Numbered from the stretch's first letter, positions 9,022-15,821 are shown. The stretch is DNA of 16,140 nt from an uncultured Muribaculaceae bacterium (GCA_910586455.1 CAJUHX010000027.1:9221-25360); one strand, 5' to 3'. Made by a program: numbers and translations. Notes: generated from the sequence alone by a model not told the origin.

Positions 9022-10044
9022 TTATTTTTTGTATTGCGAGGCAGCTTTGTGAACACTTTTGGCTACCATATCGCGGAATTCAGGCGGGGCAATCACTTCG
9101 ATGTGTCCTCCATAGCCGAGAATGAGGCGTTCGAGTTCGTTGTTTATCACCACTCTGAGCGACAATTGTATACTGCCGTCGCGGAAACGCTGCTCTACCT
9201 TCTGCGAATTATGAAAGGGCTTAGACTCGACATAGGGTGCCTGCTGGCGGTCGACCTTCAGAACTACACGTCTGGCCTTGTCGCTTATCTGGCGTGTCAC
9301 GCCGATGGTGTCGTCGAAGAAGTGAAGCGGGTCGAAATCGACACATTTCTTAAACGGGTGTTCTTTGTCGGTCTTTACCGAGTGAATGCGGTCGAGGGCG
9401 AAGATATTCACCTGCGGGGCCTTGTTCCGGGCTTTTTCAGCGATAAGGAACCAGCGGTTGCGGTACTCTTTCAGCAGGTACGGGTACACCACCAACGCCT
9501 CGGAATGCCTGGCTTTGAACGACTGGTATTCAATTACGATGGTCTGCTGTTTGCGCACGGCATCGTAGATGGAGCCTATGAACCGTGCGCCGCGGTAGCC
9601 GGGCACACACTCCATGTCCATGGCCGGAACCGTCGAGCCTGTCTGGCGCGAAATCTGCTCGTTGAGTTTGCTGATAGTGTCGATCGACGATGCCAGCTGA
9701 GGAAAGCCCTGCAGTTGGCGCAGTATGTCCAAGGCCCGGTTCAGAGCGTCGAGCCCTTCGTCGTTCAGCGGCAGGTGGGTTATGCTGAAATCGGGGTCTT
9801 CGTATTCATAGTACTTGTTGTCGCGCACCACAATGGGGGCGTTATAGCCGAGGCGGTCGCTGCGCATCAGAGCCAGGTCGTTCTGGAAAGTACGTCGGCT
9901 TACCGGATTGCTGCGACCCTCGAACTCGGCCAGAGCATCGGTACATGCATCGATAAGGTCGTTGATGGTCCACCGGCGGTAGTGGTTCTGCAGGCATCGG
10001 TCAATGGTCGAAATACGTATAAGTGTGGCTCTGTTCAGTGGCAT
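9022..10044 (-). CDS. HTH-WYL domain transcriptional regulator
   Basis: 340 residues from the ATG at 10044 (MPLNRATLIRISTIDRCLQN). Residues about 5-80 form a winged helix-turn-helix of the type found in WYL regulators (WTINDLIDACTDALAEF, VSRRTFQNDLALM). Residues about 155-230 are the WYL domain: IYDAVRKQQTIVIEYQSF, then VYPYLLKEYRNRWFLIAEK, where RWFLIA replaces the eponymous W-Y-L. The C-terminal about 255-340 match a WCX-type dimerisation region (VVLKVD, ESKPFH, GYGGHIEVIAP). WYL regulators usually bind palindromes as dimers and sense nucleic acids or nucleotides. The frame is open to 10128, but the ATG at 10044 directly follows a consensus promoter, so the longer start lies upstream of transcription. 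Its position next to RtcB makes it the leading candidate to bind the TGCGCAA-N5-TTGCGCA sites. Its own promoter lacks that palindrome. Confidence 0.9.
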   Translation of the reverse strand: MPLNRATLIRISTIDRCLQNHYRRWTINDLIDACTDALAEFEGRSNPVSRRTFQNDLALMRSDRLGYNAPIVVRDNKYYEYEDPDFSITHLPLNDEGLDALNRALDILRQLQGFPQLASSIDTISKLNEQISRQTGSTVPAMDMECVPGYRGARFIGSIYDAVRKQQTIVIEYQSFKARHSEALVVYPYLLKEYRNRWFLIAEKARNKAPQVNIFALDRIHSVKTDKEHPFKKCVDFDPLHFFDDTIGVTRQISDKARRVVLKVDRQQAPYVESKPFHNSQKVEQRFRDGSIQLSLRVVINNELERLILGYGGHIEVIAPPEFRDMVAKSVHKAASQYKK

Positions 10045-10058
10045 GGCTGTGTTTTTTG

Positions 10059-10090
10059 CAAAAATACAAATAATTTCAGTGCCATGCAAA
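10059..10090 (-). promoter_or_regulatory. Promoter of the WYL regulator gene
   Basis: The minus strand has TTTG (10090-10087), 20 bp, then TATTTTTG (10066-10059), a full -33/-7 match. Transcription would begin only about 8 nt before the ATG at 10044, giving a near-leaderless message. Confidence 0.68.
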
Positions 10091-10096
10091 TTCAAA

Positions 10097-10139
10097 GGAG
10101 TGGAGGCATGCGGCAGCGTTACTGCCATGCCGCCACTCC
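10097..10139 (-). terminator. Hairpin terminator of the rubrerythrin fusion gene
   Basis: The arms pair as GGAGTGG (10097-10103) with CCACTCC (10133-10139), GGCATG (10105-10110) with CATGCC (10126-10131), and GCAG with CTGC around a 5-nt loop, with one mismatch and a two-base bulge. It lies about 35 bp beyond the stop at 10174. The following minus-strand tract TTTGAATTTG is only weakly T-rich, and it also supplies the -33 box of the WYL promoter. Confidence 0.6.
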
Positions 10140-10173
10140 GTGGTCGCGTGCGCGTTATTTTAATAGGGTGTAA

Positions 10174-11346
10174 TCAGAAATTGCGGGCACATACCTCAAA
10201 ATAACTCCGGGCATGGAAGCATACGGGGCAAACCTCAGGCGCTTCCGTGCCGATGCAGATGTGGCCGCAATTGCGACATTCCCACACCGTGACACCACTC
10301 TTGCGGAATACCTCGTGGGCCTCGACATTGCGCAACAGCGCGCGGTAGCGCTCTTCGTGATTCTTTTCGATTGCAGCCACGCCGCGGAACTGTTCGGCCA
10401 GATTGTGGAAGCCCTCTTCGTCGGCTTCGCGGGCAAAGCGGTCGTACATATCGGTCCATTCGTAGTTCTCGCCTTCGGCCGCGTGCAGCAGGTTTACAGC
10501 GGTATCGTTGCTCAGACCTCCGAGGGCTTTGAACCATAGTTCGGCATGTTCTTTTTCGTTGGCCGCCGTGTGCTCAAATATGGCTGCAATCTGTTCGAAA
10601 CCGTTCTTGCGGGCTACCGAGGCAAAGTAGGTGTACTTGTTTCGGGCCATGCTTTCGCCGGCAAAAGCTTCCTGAAGGTTCTTTTCAGTGCGGGTGCCGG
10701 AATATATGCCGGTGGGTTGGTCGGCAACGTTGTCGGTTATTTCGACCCTCTCGAAGTCCGATGCCGGATGATAGCAAATCGGGCAGGTGAAGTCGGCAGG
10801 CAACTCGTCGCCAACATATTCGTAACCGCATATCTTGCAGCGCCATACGGTATGGCCGGCTTCCGGAGCCTGCGGTTTGGGTTTGATATGCTCAAAGTAG
10901 TAACTGTATGTTGCCGATTGCACCGGACTGAGAGTTTCCATTTCAGTGACATCGCCTATAAACATAATGTGGGTGCCAAGGTCGATTGTCTGTGATACCT
11001 TCATGCTTATAAAGGCATTGGTGCCGTCGGTAATGGCCACAGTTCCGTTGCCGACACGGCGGTATCCGGCAAAATCGTGGAATTTGTCGGCATCGCGTCC
11101 CGACTGGAATCCGAAGCGTTTAAACAAACTGAAATCGGCCTTTTGGCTGATAACCGAGGCTGTCAGGTTCATCGACTTCTGTGCCATCTCGCAGGTAAGC
11201 GAACCCTTGTTGAGGCATACCGATACCCGGTTTGGGGTGTCGGTGACCTGCTGAAAAGTATTCGACACGCAACCATTGTCGCGACCGTCGGCATTGACCG
11301 TAATGATATATAATCCGTAAGGAATTTTAAACATCGGATTTTCCAT
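10174..11346 (-). CDS. Flavin reductase-rubredoxin-rubrerythrin-rubredoxin fusion protein
   Basis: 390 residues with four modules. Residues 1-155 are a flavin reductase-like FMN-binding split barrel (NGCVSNTFQQVTDTPNRVSV). Residues about 165-200 are a rubredoxin (CKIC at 170-173, CPIC at 188-191). Residues about 218-340 are a rubrerythrin diiron four-helix bundle, with candidate iron ligands in EAFAGES (226-232), NEKEHAEL (263-270) and IEKNHEERY (326-334). Residues about 352-382 are a second rubredoxin-type site (CRNC at 357-360, CPVC at 373-376). The first two modules equal a high-molecular-weight rubredoxin and the last two a rubrerythrin. One chain could therefore pass electrons from NAD(P)H-reduced flavin to a diiron peroxidase, detoxifying peroxide in the cytoplasm of an anaerobe. 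It sits between the WYL regulator and the AAA gene. ATG at 11346 or 11334 is possible. Confidence 0.92.
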   Translation of the reverse strand: MENPMFKIPYGLYIITVNADGRDNGCVSNTFQQVTDTPNRVSVCLNKGSLTCEMAQKSMNLTASVISQKADFSLFKRFGFQSGRDADKFHDFAGYRRVGNGTVAITDGTNAFISMKVSQTIDLGTHIMFIGDVTEMETLSPVQSATYSYYFEHIKPKPQAPEAGHTVWRCKICGYEYVGDELPADFTCPICYHPASDFERVEITDNVADQPTGIYSGTRTEKNLQEAFAGESMARNKYTYFASVARKNGFEQIAAIFEHTAANEKEHAELWFKALGGLSNDTAVNLLHAAEGENYEWTDMYDRFAREADEEGFHNLAEQFRGVAAIEKNHEERYRALLRNVEAHEVFRKSGVTVWECRNCGHICIGTEAPEVCPVCFHARSYFEVCARNF

Positions 11347-11350
11347 AAAT

Positions 11351-11386
11351 ATCTGTTTGGATGTTAGTGTTTATTTTAAAACAGAT
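11351..11386 (-). repeat. Inverted repeat just upstream of the rubrerythrin fusion
   Basis: A perfect 8-bp inverted repeat, ATCTGTTT (11351-11358) and AAACAGAT (11379-11386), flanks 20 bp immediately before the start codon at 11346. It could be an operator or a leader hairpin that affects translation. No clear TAnnTTTG element was found for this gene. Confidence 0.4.
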
Positions 11387-11432
11387 GTCCGCAGACTAAT
11401 GTTCGCGGCAAAAAACAGCAATATTTTCTCAT

Positions 11433-11469
11433 GTGCGCAGATTAGTTGCGCACCATGTTTCTAACTTTG
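11433..11469 (+). promoter_or_regulatory. Operator palindrome and distal promoter (P1) of the AAA gene
   Basis: GTGCGCA (11433-11439) and TGCGCAC (11447-11453) form an inverted repeat with a 7-bp spacer. The shared core is TGCGCAg-N5-TTGCGCA (11434-11452). It is followed by 9 bp and TAACTTTG (11462-11469), a full TAnnTTTG match. The centre-to-element distance is 19 bp, identical to the two rtcB promoters, and there is no -33 TTTG. The predicted leader to the ATG at 11624 is about 150 nt. Confidence 0.78.
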
Positions 11470-11560
11470 CAGCGTTTTATTGATAATTCAGCTGAACAGA
11501 CACACAAAAGCGGGTGGGAGTGCCATCCACGGAATAGTAATACGGTTAAATTTTTATATC

Positions 11561-11597
11561 CTGTATCGGCGAATGATACAGCAGCATGATAATTTTG
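11561..11597 (+). promoter_or_regulatory. Second palindrome and proximal promoter (P2) of the AAA gene
   Basis: CTGTATC (11561-11567) and GATACAG (11575-11581) form a perfect 7-bp inverted repeat around 7 bp, followed by 8 bp and TAATTTTG (11590-11597). The centre again lies 19 bp before the -7 element, and no -33 TTTG is present. The half-site differs from the TGCGCAA sites, so a different factor is likely. Transcription from here would start about 20 nt before the ATG at 11624. Confidence 0.6.
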
Positions 11598-11623
11598 CAA
11601 AGTAATCCAAAACACAGTCAGAT

Positions 11624-13321
11624 ATGAGAGATTTAGATATGCGGCAGAACGAAGCCGGCGACAATACAAAGCAGAAAGACGCAGCACAGAATACAAGACC
11701 TAAAAATATTCTTGAATCGTTTGAGTACATAGTCGAGCTGGCCGAAAATTCCAATCTCGACAAAGAATTCTTTGAAAAGGCTTCAACACATATAAAATAC
11801 GCCGCACGGAAACTGAGGCTTGCACCTATGCAGGTGGTGCTGCTTTCGATGTTTATCGACCGCAGCGAAGATTTGCGCATCAAGATTTCTGAAATAGCAC
11901 GTTATGCAGGATGCAGGACTACCAAAATTCTGCGCCTCTCCGATGATATCGATATTCTTGAAGCCAAACATTATCTGCGGGCGTCGCGCAGCAATAAGTC
12001 CCTGACATACCGGGTGCCGGCACCTGTGCTGAAAGCGCTGCGCAACAACCGGCCGTATGTGTACGAGGTCGAGCCGGTGGCCGATACCCGTACATTCTTT
12101 GACCGTTTCGACCGCCTGATGAATGAAAAAGACGATGGCGAACAGACCCACGACTCGCTGCGTGAGCTTACCTTGGCTATGCTTGACGAAATTAAGGACA
12201 CTGTGTTCGCTACAAATCTGCGGCATTACCATTTGAGCCACGAGGATGAATTGCTGTTTATTTTTATGGCGCATCTGTATGTGGAAAATGCCGATGACAA
12301 TATCGTATTCAGCGACATCGACGATATTTTCGATGACGAAGAAATGCCGGGCCGGGTTAAATGCGAATTTCGCAGTCGTGGTTCGGAACTCTTTGAAAAA
12401 GAGTTGATTGAAAATGTCAACGAAGATGGTATCGCCCGCAGCGATGCCTTCAAACTTACCGACAAGGCAAAGCAGGAACTGCTTGGCGAACTCAATCTCA
12501 ATACTTATGCCAGGTACGACAAAGGGCTCTTAAAGACTGATACTATTGCCGTGAAGCAGCTGATTTACAATACACAGGAACAAAGTCAGATAAGCGAACT
12601 TACGTCAATCCTCTCCGAGGAGCGCTTTAACGAAGTACAGAGCAGACTCCGTTCTGCAGGCATGCGGCCCGGATTCTGCTGTATATTTTATGGTGCGCCG
12701 GGTACAGGAAAAACCGAAACGGTGTATCAGATTGCACGTCAGACCGGTCGTGACATACTGCGTGTCGATATTGATAAAATCAAGAGCTGCTGGGTAGGCG
12801 AAAGCGAAAAGAACATAAAGGCGCTGTTCGACCGCTACCGGGCCATCTGCCGTAACTCCGCGCTCGCGCCTATTCTGCTTTTCAACGAAGCTGATGCTGT
12901 GCTGGGGGTAAGAATGGAAGGGGCTTCGCGCGCTGTCGACAAGATGGAGAACTCGATTCAGAATATAATCCTTCAGGAAATGGAAAGTCTTGAAGGCATT
13001 ATGATTGCGACCACCAATCTTACCTCCAATCTCGACAAGGCATTCGAACGCCGCTTTCTGTACAAAATCCGTTTCGACAGGCCCACAGCGGAATCGCGCG
13101 CAAAAATATGGCAGGCCATGCTTGGCGGACTATCCGAGCAGGACGCCGGGACTCTCGCTGCCGACTTCGACCTTTCGGGTGGCGAAATCGAGAATATAGT
13201 CCGCAAACATTCGGTCAACGCCATTCTTACCGGCAACGACAATATCGACATTGAGGAAATAAAGTCCATCTGCCGCCATGAAAGAATGTCGGCCGCCAGC
13301 CGGCCGAGAATTGGATTCTAA
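11624..13321 (+). CDS. AAA+ ATPase with N-terminal winged-helix-like domain
   Basis: 565 residues. Residues about 65-138 look like a winged helix: APMQVVLLSMFID, ISEIARYAGCRTTKILRLSD as a helix-turn-helix, then a wing and YRVPAPVLKALR. Residues 150-340 are an acidic region unknown to me (FSDIDDIFDDEE at 229-240). Residues about 345-550 are an AAA+ core with Walker A GAPGTGKT (357-364), Walker B ILLFNEAD (417-424) with Asn421 in place of the usual Asp and Glu422 kept, sensor-1 IATTN (461-465), and candidate arginine fingers Arg476-Arg477. It is soluble, with no signal peptide. It shares the TGCGCA operator with both rtcB genes, so it probably serves RNA repair as remodeller, substrate handler or regulator; which one is not shown. 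A 13-codon frame (11586-11627) in the P1 leader overlaps its ATG. Confidence 0.88.
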   Translation: MRDLDMRQNEAGDNTKQKDAAQNTRPKNILESFEYIVELAENSNLDKEFFEKASTHIKYAARKLRLAPMQVVLLSMFIDRSEDLRIKISEIARYAGCRTTKILRLSDDIDILEAKHYLRASRSNKSLTYRVPAPVLKALRNNRPYVYEVEPVADTRTFFDRFDRLMNEKDDGEQTHDSLRELTLAMLDEIKDTVFATNLRHYHLSHEDELLFIFMAHLYVENADDNIVFSDIDDIFDDEEMPGRVKCEFRSRGSELFEKELIENVNEDGIARSDAFKLTDKAKQELLGELNLNTYARYDKGLLKTDTIAVKQLIYNTQEQSQISELTSILSEERFNEVQSRLRSAGMRPGFCCIFYGAPGTGKTETVYQIARQTGRDILRVDIDKIKSCWVGESEKNIKALFDRYRAICRNSALAPILLFNEADAVLGVRMEGASRAVDKMENSIQNIILQEMESLEGIMIATTNLTSNLDKAFERRFLYKIRFDRPTAESRAKIWQAMLGGLSEQDAGTLAADFDLSGGEIENIVRKHSVNAILTGNDNIDIEEIKSICRHERMSAASRPRIGF

Positions 13322-13334
13322 TATTTTTTTAGTG

Positions 13335-13370
13335 TGCGCAAATATGTTGCGCATTGGTCTGTGAACTTCG
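13335..13370 (+). promoter_or_regulatory. Operator palindrome and promoter of the rtcB-prfH operon
   Basis: TGCGCAA (13335-13341), 5 bp, TTGCGCA (13347-13353) is a perfect inverted repeat in the 67-bp gap after the AAA gene. Nine bp further lies GAACTTCG (13363-13370), a degraded -7 element at exactly the spacing seen at the other two sites. The weak -7 and absent -33 box suggest dependence on an activator. The ATG follows at 13389. Confidence 0.75.
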
Positions 13371-13388
13371 CATCGTAAACACAACAAT

Positions 13389-14588
13389 ATGATAATAAAC
13401 GGAAAAAACACATCGGCTGAGATTTTCACCGATAATATAGACGAACAGGCACTCGAATGGATAACCGGGCTTTGCAACCAGGCGGCAATGCAAGGAGTGC
13501 CGGTAGTTCAGATGCCCGATGTTCATGCCGGCACAAGTTGTAATGTGGGCACTGTATACCCTGTTGGACTTCATGTCAACCCCGACCATGTAGGCGTGGA
13601 CATAGGATGCACCATATCCATGCATAGGCTGTCGGTAACAGTGAATCCGCAGGATTTTGCTCTTATCGACCATCGTGTGCGCGAAGCAATCCCTGTAGGT
13701 AATAATGTATGCGCAAAGAACTCTGTTAATGAAAAAGAGCTATTCCGCTTTCTCAATTCTCAATACCTGAAAGCACGCTCCGCCGCCCCGGAACTGATAA
13801 ACGAAGCCCCGCGTGTCGATTCGCGTTTCATCACTGATTTCTGCCGGCGAATCAAACTGCAGGAAGGTATATTCTATAAGAGCCTCGGAACACTTGGAGG
13901 CGGCAACCATTTTATTGAGTACGGCGAGGATAGTACCTCCGGCGAGGGTTGGTTGACAATACATTGCGGTTCCAGGAACCTCGGAGTGAAGGTGGCAAAC
14001 CACTGGCACAATATTGCACAGAATCCCAGGCGGGTCAAGTACGTAGGTTATCTGTGTGGCGACGCACTGAAAGGCTACCTGTCGGATATGGTTGTGGCGC
14101 AGGCTTACGCACTTTTCAACCATCAGACAATCCGTGCCCGCATATTCGCTATTCTTAATAAACTTTGCAAGGCAAAATGCGCAGAGTCAATTACAACTAC
14201 CCATAATTATATCTCCGTTACCGACCCTCAGCCGATGCTTCGCAAAGGCGCAATCGATGCTTCGCATGGCCGCAAGGTGGCAATACCGCTTAATATGCGC
14301 GACGGCATAGCCATCTGTGTCGGCAAGGGCAACAGTCAGTGGCTCAACAGCGCCCCGCACGGTGCAGGCCGGATAATGAGTCGGGCGCAAGCAAAGAAAC
14401 AGATAGCACTGCGCGATTTCGAAGAAAGTATGTCGGGAGTATTCTCAACGTCGGTTTGCGAGAGTACACTCGATGAATCGCCTATGGCCTACAAGCCCTC
14501 GCAGGAGATTCTTGAACTTATCTGCCCTACGGTGAAAGTAATATCGTTAGTGAAACCAAAACTCAACATCAAAGACAACGGACAATGA
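13389..14588 (+). CDS. rtcB: RtcB-family RNA ligase, second copy, PrfH-linked
   Basis: 399 residues with a complete active site: MPDVHAGTSCNVG (42-54), GVDIGCTI with Asp71 and Cys74, GTLGGGNHFIEY with Asn173-His174, IHCGSRNLG with His192, and THNYIS with His272. The guanylylated His324 lies in SAPHGAGRIMSR. The usual DIGCGM is DIGCTI here. It lacks the extra 41 residues found between the third and fourth histidine of the 7692-8951 copy. Its stop overlaps the prfH start (ATGA, 14585-14588), so the two are translationally coupled. In the studied E. coli-type pair, PrfH frees ribosomes stalled by a cut in the 16S rRNA decoding centre and RtcB reseals the cut; the same role is likely here by context. 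The first residues (MIINGKNTSAEIFTDNID) fit the family start. Confidence 0.96.
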   Translation: MIINGKNTSAEIFTDNIDEQALEWITGLCNQAAMQGVPVVQMPDVHAGTSCNVGTVYPVGLHVNPDHVGVDIGCTISMHRLSVTVNPQDFALIDHRVREAIPVGNNVCAKNSVNEKELFRFLNSQYLKARSAAPELINEAPRVDSRFITDFCRRIKLQEGIFYKSLGTLGGGNHFIEYGEDSTSGEGWLTIHCGSRNLGVKVANHWHNIAQNPRRVKYVGYLCGDALKGYLSDMVVAQAYALFNHQTIRARIFAILNKLCKAKCAESITTTHNYISVTDPQPMLRKGAIDASHGRKVAIPLNMRDGIAICVGKGNSQWLNSAPHGAGRIMSRAQAKKQIALRDFEESMSGVFSTSVCESTLDESPMAYKPSQEILELICPTVKVISLVKPKLNIKDNGQ

Positions 14589-15190
14589 AAAAATATGTAC
14601 AGCTTACCGCCGGTCGCGGTCCTGTGGAGTGTGCCCGGGCGGTAACACTTGTCGCCCGCGAAATAATAAAGGCGGTTCCTTCGTTGCAACTCACCGATTG
14701 CGAGCCACATAACCTGGTCGATGGATGTTTTATGTCCATGACATTCTCAACCGCAGAGCCTCTATCACAAACCGTGATTAGCGATTGGCAAGGCAGCGTG
14801 CTATGGGTGTCGACCCGGAATCCTTACCGACCGGCACATAAACGCAAAAACTGGTTTGTGGGTATCAGCTTTTTCGAAGAAGTTGAACTTCCGGAGATAA
14901 AGGAAAGCGACATTGAATATGAAACTTGCCGCTCCGGTGGAAAGGGCGGACAGAATGTCAACAAAGTGGAAACAGCCGTCAGAGCTATCCATAAGCCCAC
15001 AGGCTTGTCGGTAAAATGTTCTGACGAGCGCTCGCAGTCGCAGAATAAAACATTGGCCCGCGAACGCCTGCTGCTGAAACTACGCCAACAGAACGACAAT
15101 GCCGTTGCGGGTTTACAATCTCGGCAATGGGAAAATCACACTTCTCTCGAAAGGGGGAATCCGGTGAAACGATTCAGCGGGCCCTTATAG
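14585..15190 (+). CDS. prfH: Peptide chain release factor homolog PrfH
   Basis: 201 residues, the expected length of about 200 for intact PrfH and much shorter than RF1 or RF2. The catalytic GGQ loop is RSGGKGGQNVNKVETAVRAI, with Gly121-Gly122-Gln123, followed by SDERSQSQNKTLARERLLLKL (147-167), the class-I release factor core. The N-terminal part (MKKYVQLTAGRGPVECARAV, then GSVLWVSTRNPYR and RKNWFVGISFF) is the PrfH-specific domain and lacks RF codon-recognition motifs. It would hydrolyse peptidyl-tRNA on damaged, stalled ribosomes so that the coupled RtcB can repair the rRNA; this role comes from work on the family. It is the last gene of the operon. No hairpin terminator is visible before the next promoter at 15202. 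Confidence 0.94.
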   Translation: MKKYVQLTAGRGPVECARAVTLVAREIIKAVPSLQLTDCEPHNLVDGCFMSMTFSTAEPLSQTVISDWQGSVLWVSTRNPYRPAHKRKNWFVGISFFEEVELPEIKESDIEYETCRSGGKGGQNVNKVETAVRAIHKPTGLSVKCSDERSQSQNKTLARERLLLKLRQQNDNAVAGLQSRQWENHTSLERGNPVKRFSGPL

Positions 15191-15201
15191 TCGTATAAAT
15201 T

Positions 15202-15232
15202 TTTGACATCACGGATCTATTTTGTATATTCG
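15202..15232 (+). promoter_or_regulatory. Promoter of the GNAT gene
   Basis: TTTG (15202-15205), 19 bp, then TATATTCG (15225-15232), one base off TAnnTTTG. This gives the GNAT gene its own promoter, 12 bp after the prfH stop, with a leader of about 50 nt. Confidence 0.58.
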
Positions 15233-15287
15233 CGATGAATTGAGGGAATGAAGAAAAGCCCTTTATGGAATTTCAGTTTGAACAATA

Positions 15288-15821
15288 ATGAATTATATCG
15301 AAACAGAACGATTGGTTTTACGCTCGTGGAACGCCAAAGATTTACCTTTGTTTATTACAATGAATAAGGACAAACGGGTTATGCGATATTTTCCGGCTAC
15401 ACTGAGCGAGGCCGAAACCGAAACATTCTACAAGCGGATTCGGTTGGAGTTTGAACAGAATGGTTGGGGACTATATGCGGTGGAGATAAAAACAACCGGC
15501 CGGTTTATCGGGTATGTAGGGCTGCACGAAATCGGATTTGAGGCAGAATTCACGCCCGGCATCGAGATTGGCTGGCGTCTTGCCGCAGATTATCACAATC
15601 AAGGATATGCCACCGAGGCGGCGAAAGCAGTGCTGGAATTGGCTAAAGAATTGGGAATACAATGTTTGTATTCGTTTACGGCAAAAATCAATATTCCGTC
15701 GGAGCGAGTGATGCAGAAAATTGGCATGATCAAAACCGGAGAGTTCGACCACCCGAAACTTTCAGAGGATTCCCCGTTGCAGACTCATGTGCTTTACCGA
15801 ATTGATTTAAATGGCGTTTAA
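15288..15821 (+). CDS. GNAT-family N-acetyltransferase (RimJ/RimL type)
   Basis: 177 residues, a single GNAT domain. It opens with IETERLVLRSWNAKDLPLF, the usual start of the RimJ/RimL-like subfamily. The acetyl-CoA-binding motif A is IEIGWRLAADYHNQGYATEA (92-111) with the Q-G-Y-A-T pyrophosphate loop. NIPSERVMQKIGM (135-147) is the typical motif B region. The acceptor could be a ribosomal protein N-terminus, a small molecule or an antibiotic; the sequence does not tell. The gene has a promoter of its own and lacks the palindromic operator, so it is probably not part of the RNA-repair regulon, although it lies 97 bp after prfH. Confidence 0.9.
   Translation: MNYIETERLVLRSWNAKDLPLFITMNKDKRVMRYFPATLSEAETETFYKRIRLEFEQNGWGLYAVEIKTTGRFIGYVGLHEIGFEAEFTPGIEIGWRLAADYHNQGYATEAAKAVLELAKELGIQCLYSFTAKINIPSERVMQKIGMIKTGEFDHPKLSEDSPLQTHVLYRIDLNGV

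Noticed and set aside
9034..10173. 379-codon plus-strand open frame opposite the WYL gene
   Set aside because: No recognisable domain; it runs through the WYL promoter and the terminator hairpin.
10326..10345. TTGCGCA-containing sequence resembling the shared operator
   Set aside because: Only one half-site is present, without symmetry, and it lies inside the rubrerythrin fusion coding sequence.
11455..11589. 44-codon plus-strand frame upstream of the AAA gene
   Set aside because: Its ATG lies upstream of the P1 -7 element, so it would not be on the transcript, and it has no known motif.
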